DNA of 33,697 bases from NCBI RefSeq assembly GCF_014270035.1, contig NZ_JACNEP010000025.1, forward strand, positions 1 through 33,697, in the 5' to 3' direction. The notes below the pieces were generated by a model. That model was given only the letters and a program-made list of their open reading frames with translations, ran no database searches and was not told the DNA's origin. The position numbers and the translations under genes are program-made. This stretch comes from Neptunicella marina (lineage in GTDB: Bacteria; Pseudomonadota; Gammaproteobacteria; Enterobacterales; Alteromonadaceae). Positions 14,846-23,203 of this stretch are shown one piece after another (the stretch's first letter is position 1; each line of letters begins with the position of its first letter).

Positions 14846-15247
14846 TTAATTATCCTTTGCTGCTACCGAGATCCTGTCAATGCCTGCTGCTTTGATTTGA
14901 TCCATAACCTCAACAACTTTACCGTGCTCAGTCTTAACGTCAGCTTGTAAAATCACCACATCAGTTGGTTGTTCCGCTAACATTCTTTCTAAGTTAGCAC
15001 GAACGCGTTCTACATCTACTTCACGCTTATCCATCCACACTTCACCGCGTTCATTGATCGCAATAAAAATATTGGCAGACTTTTGCTTGGTGGCTTGTTG
15101 AGCCTTAGGTTTATTTACTTCAATACCCGCCTCTTTAACAAAAGAGGTAGTTACGATAAAGAAGATCAACATGATGAATACAACGTCCAACATGGGCGTC
15201 ATATCAATTGTTGCTTCTTCTTCTTCTGCACGATGTTTACGAGCCAT
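14846..15247 (-). CDS. exbD: Biopolymer transport protein ExbD
   Basis: A 133-residue single-span protein of the ExbD/TolR family. The charged N-terminus RKHRAEEEEATIDMTPMLD leads into the membrane helix VVFIMLIFFIVTTSF. Asp21 in LDVVF is the essential protonatable residue of the proton channel. The periplasmic part (about 45-133) carries the usual VILQADVKTEHGKVVEVMDQIKAAG. It forms the inner-membrane motor with ExbB that powers TonB. It lies between exbB and tonB with short gaps, so the genes are surely co-transcribed. Confidence 0.95.
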   Translation of the reverse strand: MARKHRAEEEEATIDMTPMLDVVFIMLIFFIVTTSFVKEAGIEVNKPKAQQATKQKSANIFIAINERGEVWMDKREVDVERVRANLERMLAEQPTDVVILQADVKTEHGKVVEVMDQIKAAGIDRISVAAKDN

Positions 15248-15259
15248 AAAATTCTCTCT

Positions 15260-15784
15260 TTAATGATGAGGCAAGCTATCGATTAATTTTTCTTTAAGAA
15301 GCTTAACTCTAGCTTCCAGGCGTGAACTAAAAAATACGCCTGATAACGCTGCAACCATTCCGGCCATTGTCGGAATTGTTGCCATAGAGATACCAGCAGC
15401 CATCAAACGTGGATTACCAGTACCTTGTGTTGCCATTGTTTCGAATACTCCGATCATGCCCGTAACCGTGCCTAACAGACCGATTAATGGACAAATAGCA
15501 ACAAGCGTTTTAATCAATAACATTCTCTCACTAAGTTTATCTGATGCTTGCGAAATCCATGTGTCACGGATCTTATGCGCATACCAGGACTTGGTGTCTT
15601 CTCTTGCTTCCCAATTCGCAACGATACGTTTTTGCAACGCTGGAAAAGATGAAGTCAGAAACCAATAGCGCTCTACCATTAAAATCCACATGAGGAAGAG
15701 CGCTATGGCGACAACGTAAAGTACGTCACCGCCTGCAGCGATAAAATCCCTGACTGATTCCCATAATCCAATCAGGTACAGCAT
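15260..15784 (-). CDS. exbB: Proton channel protein ExbB (MotA/TolQ/ExbB family)
   Basis: A 174-residue inner-membrane protein with three spans: one near residues 20-40 (DVLYVVAIALFLMWILMV) and two in the C-terminal half, the latter in the family motif GLLGTVTGMI...ISMATIPTMAGMVAALSGVFF. It makes the ExbB pentamer around ExbD. I chose ATG 15784 (MLYLIGLWES), one base after the ttpC stop and with GGAGAAAG upstream. The in-frame extension to 15841 overlaps ttpC and is not supported. Confidence 0.94.
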   Translation of the reverse strand: MLYLIGLWESVRDFIAAGGDVLYVVAIALFLMWILMVERYWFLTSSFPALQKRIVANWEAREDTKSWYAHKIRDTWISQASDKLSERMLLIKTLVAICPLIGLLGTVTGMIGVFETMATQGTGNPRLMAAGISMATIPTMAGMVAALSGVFFSSRLEARVKLLKEKLIDSLPHH

Positions 15785-15785
15785 A

Positions 15786-17144
15786 TTATGCTTTCTCCGC
15801 CTCGGCGTGAGCAGCAATGATTCCTGCTGTCTGCTCATCAAGGATGTGAACGATAGATTTTGCGCGTCCTGCTACTAAGCTATGAAGAAGAAGTAGCGGC
15901 AATGCTGCGATAATACCTTCAGCTGTTGTTACCAACGCCATTGAAATACTACCAGCCATCAGTTTAGGGTCACCTGTACCAAACAAAGTAATTTGTTGGA
16001 AGGTTGCAATCATACCGATTACCGTACCTAACAGACCCAATAATGGCGCAATTGCAGCCAGAATTTTAATGATGTTGATACCGCTCTCAATCTTCGGTAA
16101 TTCACGAAGGATCGCTTCATCCAGTTTTAATTCCAGATTTTCAACATCAGAATTTTTGTTTTCTTTATAAACGGCAAGGATACGACCTAGTGGGTTGCTG
16201 TTTGAAGGATTGTTAACATTCTTAAGCTGTGAGCGGATTTTACCGCCAACCAGAGTAAGAGTAACAATCTTGTACAGAGATACCAACAGACCCAGCACAA
16301 ACAAACCAGTAATAACATAACCTGGCAGACCACCCGCATGATAACGTTCCATCATAGTTGCTTTAGAGATAAGCAGACCTAAGATACCGCCACGAGAAGG
16401 GTCAACATAAACAGGCTGCAAACCAGAAGTTGCATCTACAAAATCAGTTGCAGAATCAGTCATGTACGCATCTGGCTGACGACCAAGAGGCACAACTTGC
16501 TTCTCTTTGTCCTGATACAACAAGTAACCTTGTTTACCAACAAGGTTGAAGGTACCGATACGCACAACGGTTTCAACGCTTGAACCGCCATCTAAAGATA
16601 CTACTTCACGGTCGAAACGAGCTACTTTACCAGACTCAGTCATTTCGGTTTGCAATGCAAACCAAAGCTCTTCTAATTCACCTAAGCTAGGTAAACCTTT
16701 TGATTCAGAAGCCATTTCTTCTAAGAAATCACCACGACCAGGGAATTGAGCACTTACAATCGATGTAGCGATATGACCATAAGCTTCAGCTGAAGCCTGA
16801 CGAACAACACCAAACATCTCACCCAAAGTACCAGTCGCATTTTTCAGCTCCTGCTCTTTATTGGCCAGTTTAATTTCGTTGTCAGCAAACTGCTTAGCTA
16901 GTCTGTCACCACGATTTTGTTCAGCTTTTAAATCTGCTTTAGCTTTATTAAGCAATGCTTGCTTATCAGCACGAGCAGAATTGAATTCAGCTTCACGTTT
17001 TTGATTGATGCGAGCTTCAGAAACACGGTTCTTTTTAACCTGATCTAAAAGCTGATCTAAAGTAGTTGCGTTTTGTGCGTGCACTGCACCCGCACTAACA
17101 GCCATAGCAGCTGTTAGTAGAACAGATTTGAATAATACTTTCAT
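15786..17144 (-). CDS. ttpC: TtpC-like MotA/TolQ/ExbB family protein
   Basis: A 452-residue fusion type ExbB paralogue. Residues 1-23 are a signal peptide (ending VHAQ). A long coiled-coil periplasmic domain follows (about 30-110, rich in K/E/Q/A), then a globular part. Three membrane spans and the TolQ/ExbB motif GLLGTVIGMIATFQ...SISMALVTTAEGIIAALPLLLLH occupy the C-terminal third. In Vibrio TtpC is required for TonB2-dependent iron uptake and is thought to extend the reach of the complex across the periplasm. It lies between the DUF3450 gene and exbB, the standard ttp order. Confidence 0.9.
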   Translation of the reverse strand: MKVLFKSVLLTAAMAVSAGAVHAQNATTLDQLLDQVKKNRVSEARINQKREAEFNSARADKQALLNKAKADLKAEQNRGDRLAKQFADNEIKLANKEQELKNATGTLGEMFGVVRQASAEAYGHIATSIVSAQFPGRGDFLEEMASESKGLPSLGELEELWFALQTEMTESGKVARFDREVVSLDGGSSVETVVRIGTFNLVGKQGYLLYQDKEKQVVPLGRQPDAYMTDSATDFVDATSGLQPVYVDPSRGGILGLLISKATMMERYHAGGLPGYVITGLFVLGLLVSLYKIVTLTLVGGKIRSQLKNVNNPSNSNPLGRILAVYKENKNSDVENLELKLDEAILRELPKIESGINIIKILAAIAPLLGLLGTVIGMIATFQQITLFGTGDPKLMAGSISMALVTTAEGIIAALPLLLLHSLVAGRAKSIVHILDEQTAGIIAAHAEAEKA

Positions 17145-17149
17145 TCTGA

Positions 17150-17923
17150 TTACTCCGCTGCTTTGATTGGTAATTTAATCAGGTCAATTGGAACCAGTTT
17201 TTTCGCCATTTTCACAGCAGTTACAACTGAACTCAGGTATGAATCACCTAACTCTTCCCAAGCACGAGAATCATTATTCCAAACCCATGCAGTCTTCTGG
17301 TCTAAAGATAAAGCAACCAGCGCAGTACGACCCAAGTTAAAGAAATCAACAGAAATCTCTTTTCCGTTATATTCCAGTTTGCCTTGGTTAGAGCTGATTT
17401 TAGAACCGTACTCGTTTTCAATTTGATATGCTTCAAGCACTTGACGGAACTGTTCAGATACAGAAACGTTTGACTCGCCCATGATTTCACGTAAGTGAGC
17501 TACACGAGCTTTACGCGCTTCATAGTTAATTGGAACATCTAGTTCGATGAACTGTTCCAATGCATCAATCATACGATACATTAAAGGAACAACACCTTGT
17601 TTGGTTTCTTCAATACCGTCGATTTGACGTTGTAAAGAATCCAAACCAGCTTGTTGGTCAGCAACCAAACGAGCAACGTGATCGTTATAAACTTTCAGGT
17701 TTTCAGTTTCATCAATTGTTTGACGATACTCTGCTAGCAATTCCTGAGTTTGTTCATAGATGCTATTAATTTTCTTTTGAGACTGAGCTGCAGCGGCATG
17801 AATTTTACCTTCTTCTTTTTGAAGGTCTTTCAATGTATCTGCAGAAACAATCTGACTACTCCCAAGTGCGAAAGCACCGATAACGGAAGCAGCAATAATA
17901 TTTCTTTTGCTTACTTTGGACAT
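17150..17923 (-). CDS. DUF3450 periplasmic coiled-coil protein (TtpB-like)
   Basis: A 257-residue protein with a signal peptide (MSKVSKRNIIAASVIGAFALGSSQIVSA). A long coiled coil follows (about 30-115, for example EEGKIHAAAAQSQKKINSIYEQ). A C-terminal domain contains the DUF3450 signature, with LDVPINYEARKARVAHLREIM, YQIENEYGSKI and the closing WVWNNDSRAWEELGDSYL. It is the first gene of the ttpB/ttpC/exbB/exbD/tonB/TPR operon in many Alteromonadales; its precise task is not established. ATG 17923 is used, since the upstream in-frame codon at 17932 is TTG without an SD. Confidence 0.85.
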   Translation of the reverse strand: MSKVSKRNIIAASVIGAFALGSSQIVSADTLKDLQKEEGKIHAAAAQSQKKINSIYEQTQELLAEYRQTIDETENLKVYNDHVARLVADQQAGLDSLQRQIDGIEETKQGVVPLMYRMIDALEQFIELDVPINYEARKARVAHLREIMGESNVSVSEQFRQVLEAYQIENEYGSKISSNQGKLEYNGKEISVDFFNLGRTALVALSLDQKTAWVWNNDSRAWEELGDSYLSSVVTAVKMAKKLVPIDLIKLPIKAAE

Positions 17924-18379
17924 AGTTCCCAACCAATTATTTTGTTTTGAAACCTTATCTTATGACAACAACGTCTAAGCGATAAGGGGCTTGTAAAAAC
18001 GAATTGTTATTGGAGTGCAGTGTTTTCGCTAAAGAAAAACACATACGACCGCCGAATATTCACATGGAAATCGGTAAATTGTCAAGTTGGTATAACCGAA
18101 AGAGGATGCTTATCTTCTGACAACTTGAATCCGGACTGATAAGCGAGATGAAGATTTATACAACCTATTTAATTCAATTAGTACTTTTGCACAATTTTTA
18201 CTCTCATCCGAGATAATAGAATAATGCAAAATCAATTCATCAAAGGGATTAGACCTATATGAACCGTATTTCCCCTCCTTAATTCATTTAAATGTTTTAG
18301 CAAAAAAAACCCTGCAAACAAGTGCAGGGTTTTTGATTTTATTTATACCTTAAAAATTCTTAAGGCTACTGTTCAGATA
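17924..18379. other. Intergenic region between the TonB2 operon and its receptor
   Basis: This 456-bp gap contains no ORF I would support. It must hold the promoter of the ttp operon (minus strand), but I find no convincing -35/-10 pair. An 8-bp inverted repeat (TCAAGTTG 18082-18089, CAACTTGA 18121-18128) and a weak Fur-like patch (GATAAT.GAATAAT near 18210) are visible. The receptor's terminator lies at 18302-18334. Confidence 0.5.
18302..18334 (-). terminator. Intrinsic terminator of the TonB-dependent receptor gene
   Basis: CCCTGCA (18310-18316) pairs with TGCAGGG (18323-18329), the stem extending through A/T pairs. On the minus strand eight U follow. The T-run on the other side makes it potentially bidirectional. 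Confidence 0.85.
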
Positions 18380-21301
18380 TTAGAACAATAATTTAGCACC
18401 TAAGTACAAGCGACGCGGTTCAACCCAATCTTTGGCTTCACCGAATTCGAACGAACCACTACCAGCAACAAATTGCTCTTCTTCGATAGTAGCCTGGTCG
18501 TCTAACACGTTAAAGATATCCAGGAAAAACTCAGCTTTGATATCATCAGTGAAATCATAGTTGTATTTAACACGCATATCTAAAGTGCCATAAGCAGGAG
18601 TTTTCTCAGATGCTAAGTTACCAGGTGCGATCCAGTAACCGTCATACCCACCAAAGTCATAGCTTTCAGTTTCACGTAACGGTAAGTAACGGCTATAAAC
18701 GTTAGCAGCTCTGTTATATAACGTACCTGAGTTCCAGTTATAAATAGCACCGATTTCTAGACCATTGTCGAAATAGTAAGTACCAAAAACACGGGCAGAA
18801 TGTTCAATGTTACCAGGTTGTTTACCATACATATTTGGAGCACGTGGATCCAGATAGTAGAAATCACCTTGTAAATCGGCATTACCGTCAGAGTTGGTAT
18901 TACCTTTAGCATCGTTATAAGTATAAGACGCTCTTAATGACCAGTTATCAGAACGTAATTTACTAAATGTAACTTCAACGCCTTGATAATCACGTTTACC
19001 ACCTTTCAGTGTACCGATAACATAGTTTGAACCTGGGTTTTCGGTATAACCAAAGTATGAAAAAGGTAGCATTAAACTGGTACCATCCAGCTGACCACCT
19101 TCAGCGTATACACCTAAATCATAATCTTCCATGATATCTCTGGTTTCGCGCTTGGTGTAAGTCACCTGGATATTGGTATTTTCACTCAGATTTTTCGAGT
19201 AACCAATCAGATACTCATCGGTATACGGTGTTTTGGTAGTAGGTGAAATAAACGCATCCTGTGTTGATACACCACCACGTACACGGAATGTGTGCCAAGC
19301 ATCATTTACATAGATTTGCTCTTCACGAACCGAACCTGTCAGGTTACCTGCGAATGACGTCATATCGGTACGGATAGGATCATAATAACGGCCGATAAAC
19401 GCCCATACTTTAGAATCACCATCACCATTAATGTCATACACAGCACTTAAACGATGAGCAATATCCCAATCAAAGGTGAAGATTTTTTCACCAGTTGATG
19501 CGATATGATCCCACTTTTCTGCACGAATACCTACATTCACAGTTAAATCATCGATGACGATCTTATCTTGTAAATAGAAAGTTTTACCTTTTATCTGTAA
19601 CTTAGATTCAGCTTGTTGGGTTTGAACAATACGATACGCGTTAACATCACCCGTTGGGTTACCCGCAGTGCTGTCAAATACAATTGATGCTACTTCTTCT
19701 TCGCTAATACCAACACCTTCAGCAATACGCGCAGTATCATCTTCAGAAATATCTTTAGTACCTACCCACGGAGCATTAACATCCGTGTATTCAGCAAAAG
19801 TGACTCCTGCATCAGCCGCTGCGATTGAGGTGTATTGAGCACCTTCACCGGTATAGACCGTATTAGTAATATTTTCGTTAGTCTCAGTTGAGTAACCCGC
19901 TTCAATCGTATGGAAACCGTAATCTGTATCTAGGTAGTACTCAAAATTGATATAAGCGCTATCTTTATTACGGAATCTGATGGCATCGGATCCTAAACCA
20001 CCTTTATCGGTATCGGCCTGAGTCACGCTACCTGCATTTGTCAGGTATGCTACGTCATTACGAGTGGTTTTATCTTTTGCAACATCAGATAATTCAGCTT
20101 CGTGACTCATAAAACCAGCATTAATAACTAAATCATCCCAAGTATGGGTATAATCTACTTTATAGTTATCACCGCCCTGAGTTCTGGCGCGGTCACGGTT
20201 TGACAGAACATCAAACTCTCTGCGGCCATCAATATCTGCAGGATCGTTGAAGAAAGTAACTGTTAAACGGTCGTCATCAGTCGCTTGCCAAGTCACTTTG
20301 GCGAAACCTAGCTTATCTTCACGTTCTACTGAACGCGCAATTGCACCGGTTTCAGGGTCGGTAACATCGTCTTTACGGTTTTTGATTTGGTAAGATGCAA
20401 AAAACCACAACTTATCTTTGATAATTGGGCCACCTAACGTTACCGCTGTATCAAAAGTTGAAAATCCAGACGCGGTTTTGGAATCATTCTTGTAATCACT
20501 AACCAAGCTATCATTTTGCAGATAGTAGTTAACAGAACCATGCCATTCATTACTACCTGATTTGGTAGTTACACGAGATACCAAACCAGCACCACCAGCA
20601 TATTTAGCTGGAATACCACCAGTAAGAACTTGTTGTTCCTGGATGATTTCTGAGTTGATATTACCACCAAAAGTACCTGATTCATTATCAGTTACGTTTA
20701 CGCCATCAATATAATAAACGTTATCGGTAGATTGACCTACTTGACCATTTACATCTGAGTAGTTAACACCTGACTTAGAAGATGGATTACCAAGAGAACT
20801 AGGTTTAACACCAGGTGTTAATTGCAGGTAAGACTGATAAGAACGACCAGTAGGAAGTGATTCAGTCATATCAAGGGTGATGTCTAAACCCGTAGATGAT
20901 GACGTTGTATCGATTGCAGCAATAGCACGGCCAGATACAGAAATAGTTTCCATATCAGAATCAACACCTAAAGTATAAGCCAGGTTCAGACTTTTACCTG
21001 TTTGAACTCGAACATTAGTCGCTTCAAACGGTTGAACGTTAGCGCCGTTAATACTTAAAGTATATTGGTTAGAGGCTTCTAACCCGCGAATAGTCACATA
21101 ACCATCTGCATCTGACACACCGTCTCTGCTACCTAAAACGTCTGGCGCTTTAGCAACAACGGTAGCACCAGCAATTGGATTGCCGTTAGTGTCAGTAACT
21201 CTAATTTTTAAGCCACCGGTTTCTGCTGCGAAAACAGAGGCGGATAGGCCCAAAGATGCAGCAACAGCAATAGCTGTTACGCTTTTCTTGAATGTAAACA
21301 T
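18380..21301 (-). CDS. Oar-like TonB-dependent outer-membrane receptor
   Basis: A 973-residue receptor. The signal peptide is 1-25 (ending SVFA). A carboxypeptidase regulatory-like beta-sandwich domain (about 29-115, GLKIRVTDTNGNPIAGATVV) precedes the TonB box ETISV (about 118-122). The plug (about 130-250) contains YYIDGVNVTD and GGIPAKYAGG. A beta barrel follows, ending in LYLGAKLLF with the terminal Phe needed for BAM assembly. The domain order fits Oar/OmpA-related receptors linked to peptide or polymer uptake, but the substrate cannot be read from sequence. It is next to a complete TonB2 complex, which probably energises it. A sigma-70-like promoter and two inverted repeats lie upstream. 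Confidence 0.93.
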   Translation of the reverse strand: MFTFKKSVTAIAVAASLGLSASVFAAETGGLKIRVTDTNGNPIAGATVVAKAPDVLGSRDGVSDADGYVTIRGLEASNQYTLSINGANVQPFEATNVRVQTGKSLNLAYTLGVDSDMETISVSGRAIAAIDTTSSSTGLDITLDMTESLPTGRSYQSYLQLTPGVKPSSLGNPSSKSGVNYSDVNGQVGQSTDNVYYIDGVNVTDNESGTFGGNINSEIIQEQQVLTGGIPAKYAGGAGLVSRVTTKSGSNEWHGSVNYYLQNDSLVSDYKNDSKTASGFSTFDTAVTLGGPIIKDKLWFFASYQIKNRKDDVTDPETGAIARSVEREDKLGFAKVTWQATDDDRLTVTFFNDPADIDGRREFDVLSNRDRARTQGGDNYKVDYTHTWDDLVINAGFMSHEAELSDVAKDKTTRNDVAYLTNAGSVTQADTDKGGLGSDAIRFRNKDSAYINFEYYLDTDYGFHTIEAGYSTETNENITNTVYTGEGAQYTSIAAADAGVTFAEYTDVNAPWVGTKDISEDDTARIAEGVGISEEEVASIVFDSTAGNPTGDVNAYRIVQTQQAESKLQIKGKTFYLQDKIVIDDLTVNVGIRAEKWDHIASTGEKIFTFDWDIAHRLSAVYDINGDGDSKVWAFIGRYYDPIRTDMTSFAGNLTGSVREEQIYVNDAWHTFRVRGGVSTQDAFISPTTKTPYTDEYLIGYSKNLSENTNIQVTYTKRETRDIMEDYDLGVYAEGGQLDGTSLMLPFSYFGYTENPGSNYVIGTLKGGKRDYQGVEVTFSKLRSDNWSLRASYTYNDAKGNTNSDGNADLQGDFYYLDPRAPNMYGKQPGNIEHSARVFGTYYFDNGLEIGAIYNWNSGTLYNRAANVYSRYLPLRETESYDFGGYDGYWIAPGNLASEKTPAYGTLDMRVKYNYDFTDDIKAEFFLDIFNVLDDQATIEEEQFVAGSGSFEFGEAKDWVEPRRLYLGAKLLF

Positions 21302-21351
21302 GTATTTTCTCCCTGGATCACTGGTTTGATAAGGACCAATGAAAGTGTTTT

Positions 21352-21430
21352 GTCACTTTTGTGACTTTTTATTAAAAACAAGGTGATAAGCCTCAACTCG
21401 ATAATATAACGAGTTATTTTCTTTGGTCAA
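21352..21430 (-). promoter_or_regulatory. Promoter and operator-like repeats of the receptor gene
   Basis: On the minus strand TTGACC (21430-21425) and TATATT (21408-21403), 16 nt apart, each match five of six sigma-70 consensus positions. AACTCG/CGAGTT (21395-21400 and 21410-21415) form an inverted repeat straddling the -10. A second perfect repeat, GTCAC-N4-GTGAC (21352-21365), lies in the leader. Both are good candidates for repressor sites or leader structure; no known regulator site is matched with confidence. Confidence 0.6.
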
Positions 21431-21517
21431 CCGCGAGTCAAACTTCATTTTCATAATATTTTCATAATTCTCTGGTAAACCATTTAAGTGCTGTAAATTT
21501 ATTTATACAAAAATCAA

Positions 21518-22609
21518 TCAATGTGTGAGGTAAAAGCCCAGCCGCTGGCTTACCGATTCAGGCAGCTTTGGCAGCGCACTTTTAGGTAATAAAAAGGTTG
21601 CCATATTAAAGAAGTCTTTAAAAATACGATTTGATTCTGTTGTACGTTTTAAATATTCGTGACCACTGGAACCACCGGTTCCAATCTTGCTCCCTAACAT
21701 TCGCTGTACCATCATCGCATGACGATATCGCCATATAGTCAGGTTCTCATCAATGCTGGTTAAACATTCAATAAATTGGTGCGCGAGATTAAAAATGGGT
21801 TCTTCAGAATACTGCTTGATGAATAAAGCAGATAACATCGCCTGACGAGATAATCGTACCTGATCCTGCTGTTGCAACTTACTGTAAATATTGTCATCAA
21901 ATAATGATGAAAAACTCGCTCGTGTTTGCTCCAACGAATCTAGCTCAATTCGCTTTTCATCATCGGATAAGGTGGCATTGTTAGTGATAATGTCATGGTC
22001 GCTTTGCAGCATTTCATTTGTCGCAGTCTGATACAGTTGCCAGAATTTAAAATCTTCAAACTCCAAAAATGGCATTCTCGCCAACCATTTATCAACCAAT
22101 TCAAACAGGCTTTGCTTTTGTTCAAATTCCTGTAAAAACTGTCTGTCCTCATCATTTAACCGGTTGAAAAAAGACTGCTTATCAAAGTCGATCCGGAACT
22201 GACTTTTCAACCCTAAGCCCATTTCCAGCATTTTAAACTGAATGCTCTGGAACCCTGATGCAGGCACTAAATAGTCACGAAATGCCAAAAAATCCTGAGG
22301 TGTCATTGTCTCCATCACACCTATTTGATCATTGAGTAACTTTTGGATCGTAACGATACGATTAAGACGGTGTACCACTTGGGTCAGTGCACTGTCATTT
22401 ACCGATTCCTGCGCAAAAACATCAATAACAGACGATAATTCGTGCAGGACTTGTTTAAACCATAATTCATAAACCTGATGCACTATGATAAACAAGGTTT
22501 CATCATGAGCCTCCGGGCCGTACTTAATGCTCTCCGGTTTTTGTGCGGACAACAACTTATCAAGTTGCAAATATTCACCGTAATAAACCGGCTCTACATT
22601 TTTTTTCAT
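21518..22609 (-). CDS. kynA: Tryptophan 2,3-dioxygenase
   Basis: A 363-residue heme enzyme that opens the indole ring of L-tryptophan with O2 to give N-formylkynurenine, the first step of the kynurenine route. Recognisable segments are YYGEYLQLDKLL, HDETLFIIVHQVYELWFKQ (containing the distal-side His), the central FRDYLVPASGFQS, and WRYRHAMMVQRMLGSKIGTGGSSGHEYL near the C-terminus, which covers the substrate-binding Arg and GTGGS loop. Two adjacent ATGs (22612 and 22609) follow an AAAGGT; the second is better spaced. An in-frame TTG at 22630 is unlikely. No other kynurenine-pathway gene is in the window. Confidence 0.95.
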   Translation of the reverse strand: MKKNVEPVYYGEYLQLDKLLSAQKPESIKYGPEAHDETLFIIVHQVYELWFKQVLHELSSVIDVFAQESVNDSALTQVVHRLNRIVTIQKLLNDQIGVMETMTPQDFLAFRDYLVPASGFQSIQFKMLEMGLGLKSQFRIDFDKQSFFNRLNDEDRQFLQEFEQKQSLFELVDKWLARMPFLEFEDFKFWQLYQTATNEMLQSDHDIITNNATLSDDEKRIELDSLEQTRASFSSLFDDNIYSKLQQQDQVRLSRQAMLSALFIKQYSEEPIFNLAHQFIECLTSIDENLTIWRYRHAMMVQRMLGSKIGTGGSSGHEYLKRTTESNRIFKDFFNMATFLLPKSALPKLPESVSQRLGFYLTH

Positions 22610-22727
22610 CATTTTACCTTTATTAAGCAATCACTTGTGCAAATAACCACTTTACCACTTGCTAATCACATTAAGCATCTATACTGACTATGCAATGTTG
22701 ATTTTTGATTGGTAAAGGAAGTTTACA

Positions 22728-23006
22728 ATGACGCTGGACAATGACATTCATAATTATTACGAACATTTAATCCTGGAACGTATTCAGGAATTAGGACTGG
22801 ATAAAAATAAAACAAAAGATTATTTGGCCGATTTGTGTTGTTTAACTCTAAATCAAGTACCGCCCAGATATATCAGATACGAGGTGGATATGTCTTTTTA
22901 TCTTCCTGTAGCGGAACGCTTACAAATGCAAATGAACGTAATTCACGCGGTCGATAAAGCACAAAAATTTTTAGACGAACAGGAAACCAAGAACAGTAAA
23001 AGTTGA
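22728..23006 (+). CDS. ComFB-family protein
   Basis: A 92-residue cytosolic protein with the late-competence ComFB signature: NYYEHLILERI near the start and the core DYLADLCCLTLNQVPPRYIRYEVDMSFYL at about residues 28-56. The Cys pair and VPPRYI are strongly conserved in the family. ComFB-like proteins were first seen in the Bacillus comF operon; some bind cyclic dinucleotides, but I would not assign that here. AAAGGAAG precedes the ATG. It is divergent from tryptophan dioxygenase, and its stop codon abuts the 3' end of the oppositely transcribed 4.5S RNA gene. Confidence 0.85.
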   Translation: MTLDNDIHNYYEHLILERIQELGLDKNKTKDYLADLCCLTLNQVPPRYIRYEVDMSFYLPVAERLQMQMNVIHAVDKAQKFLDEQETKNSKS

Positions 23007-23119
23007 GGTGGCAACCCTCCCAGCCACATCCCGGCACATGAGTCGTTTGCTGCGGCTGCTCCCTTCCGGGCCTGACCGGGTTCACAAAGTATCATTGCGA
23101 GAGAACCAAAAGGGTCACC
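23007..23119 (-). ncRNA. ffs: 4.5S signal recognition particle RNA (small bacterial SRP RNA)
   Basis: Read on the minus strand the sequence aligns along its length with E. coli 4.5S RNA. The apical domain contains CAGGCCCGGAAGGGAGCAGCC, cut here in the middle of the conserved GGAA/AGCAGCC loops that bind Ffh. The descending strand has TGTGCCGGGATGTGGCTGG. GGTGACCC at the 5' end pairs with GGG..CCACC at the 3' end, giving a hairpin of about 113 nt. It binds Ffh and FtsY to target membrane proteins cotranslationally. Translated ORFs across this interval are artefacts. Exact ends are approximate. Confidence 0.93.
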
Positions 23120-23152
23120 ATAGTGCAGCCCCGTCTCCGAGGCTGGGCGCGC

Positions 23153-23181
23153 ATTATCTACAATGAAAGCCTGCAATGCAA
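23153..23181 (-). promoter_or_regulatory. Promoter of ffs with GC-rich discriminator
   Basis: On the minus strand TTGCAT (23181-23176) is followed after exactly 17 nt by GATAAT (23158-23153) and then GCGCGCC, the GC-rich discriminator typical of stable-RNA promoters under stringent control. The start would be near 23146, leaving a precursor leader of about 27 nt, similar to the 24 nt that RNase P removes in E. coli. Confidence 0.7.
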
Positions 23182-23203
23182 GCCAACCATATAGCAGGTG
23201 CGT

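Noticed and set aside
18205-18230. Fur box upstream of the TonB2 operon.
   Set aside because: Only a loose match to GATAAT half-sites, without dyad symmetry; too weak to list as a regulatory site.
22873-23176. Two minus-strand ORFs between the ComFB-like gene and the dehydrogenase.
   Set aside because: They read through the 4.5S RNA gene; the conservation is that of the RNA.
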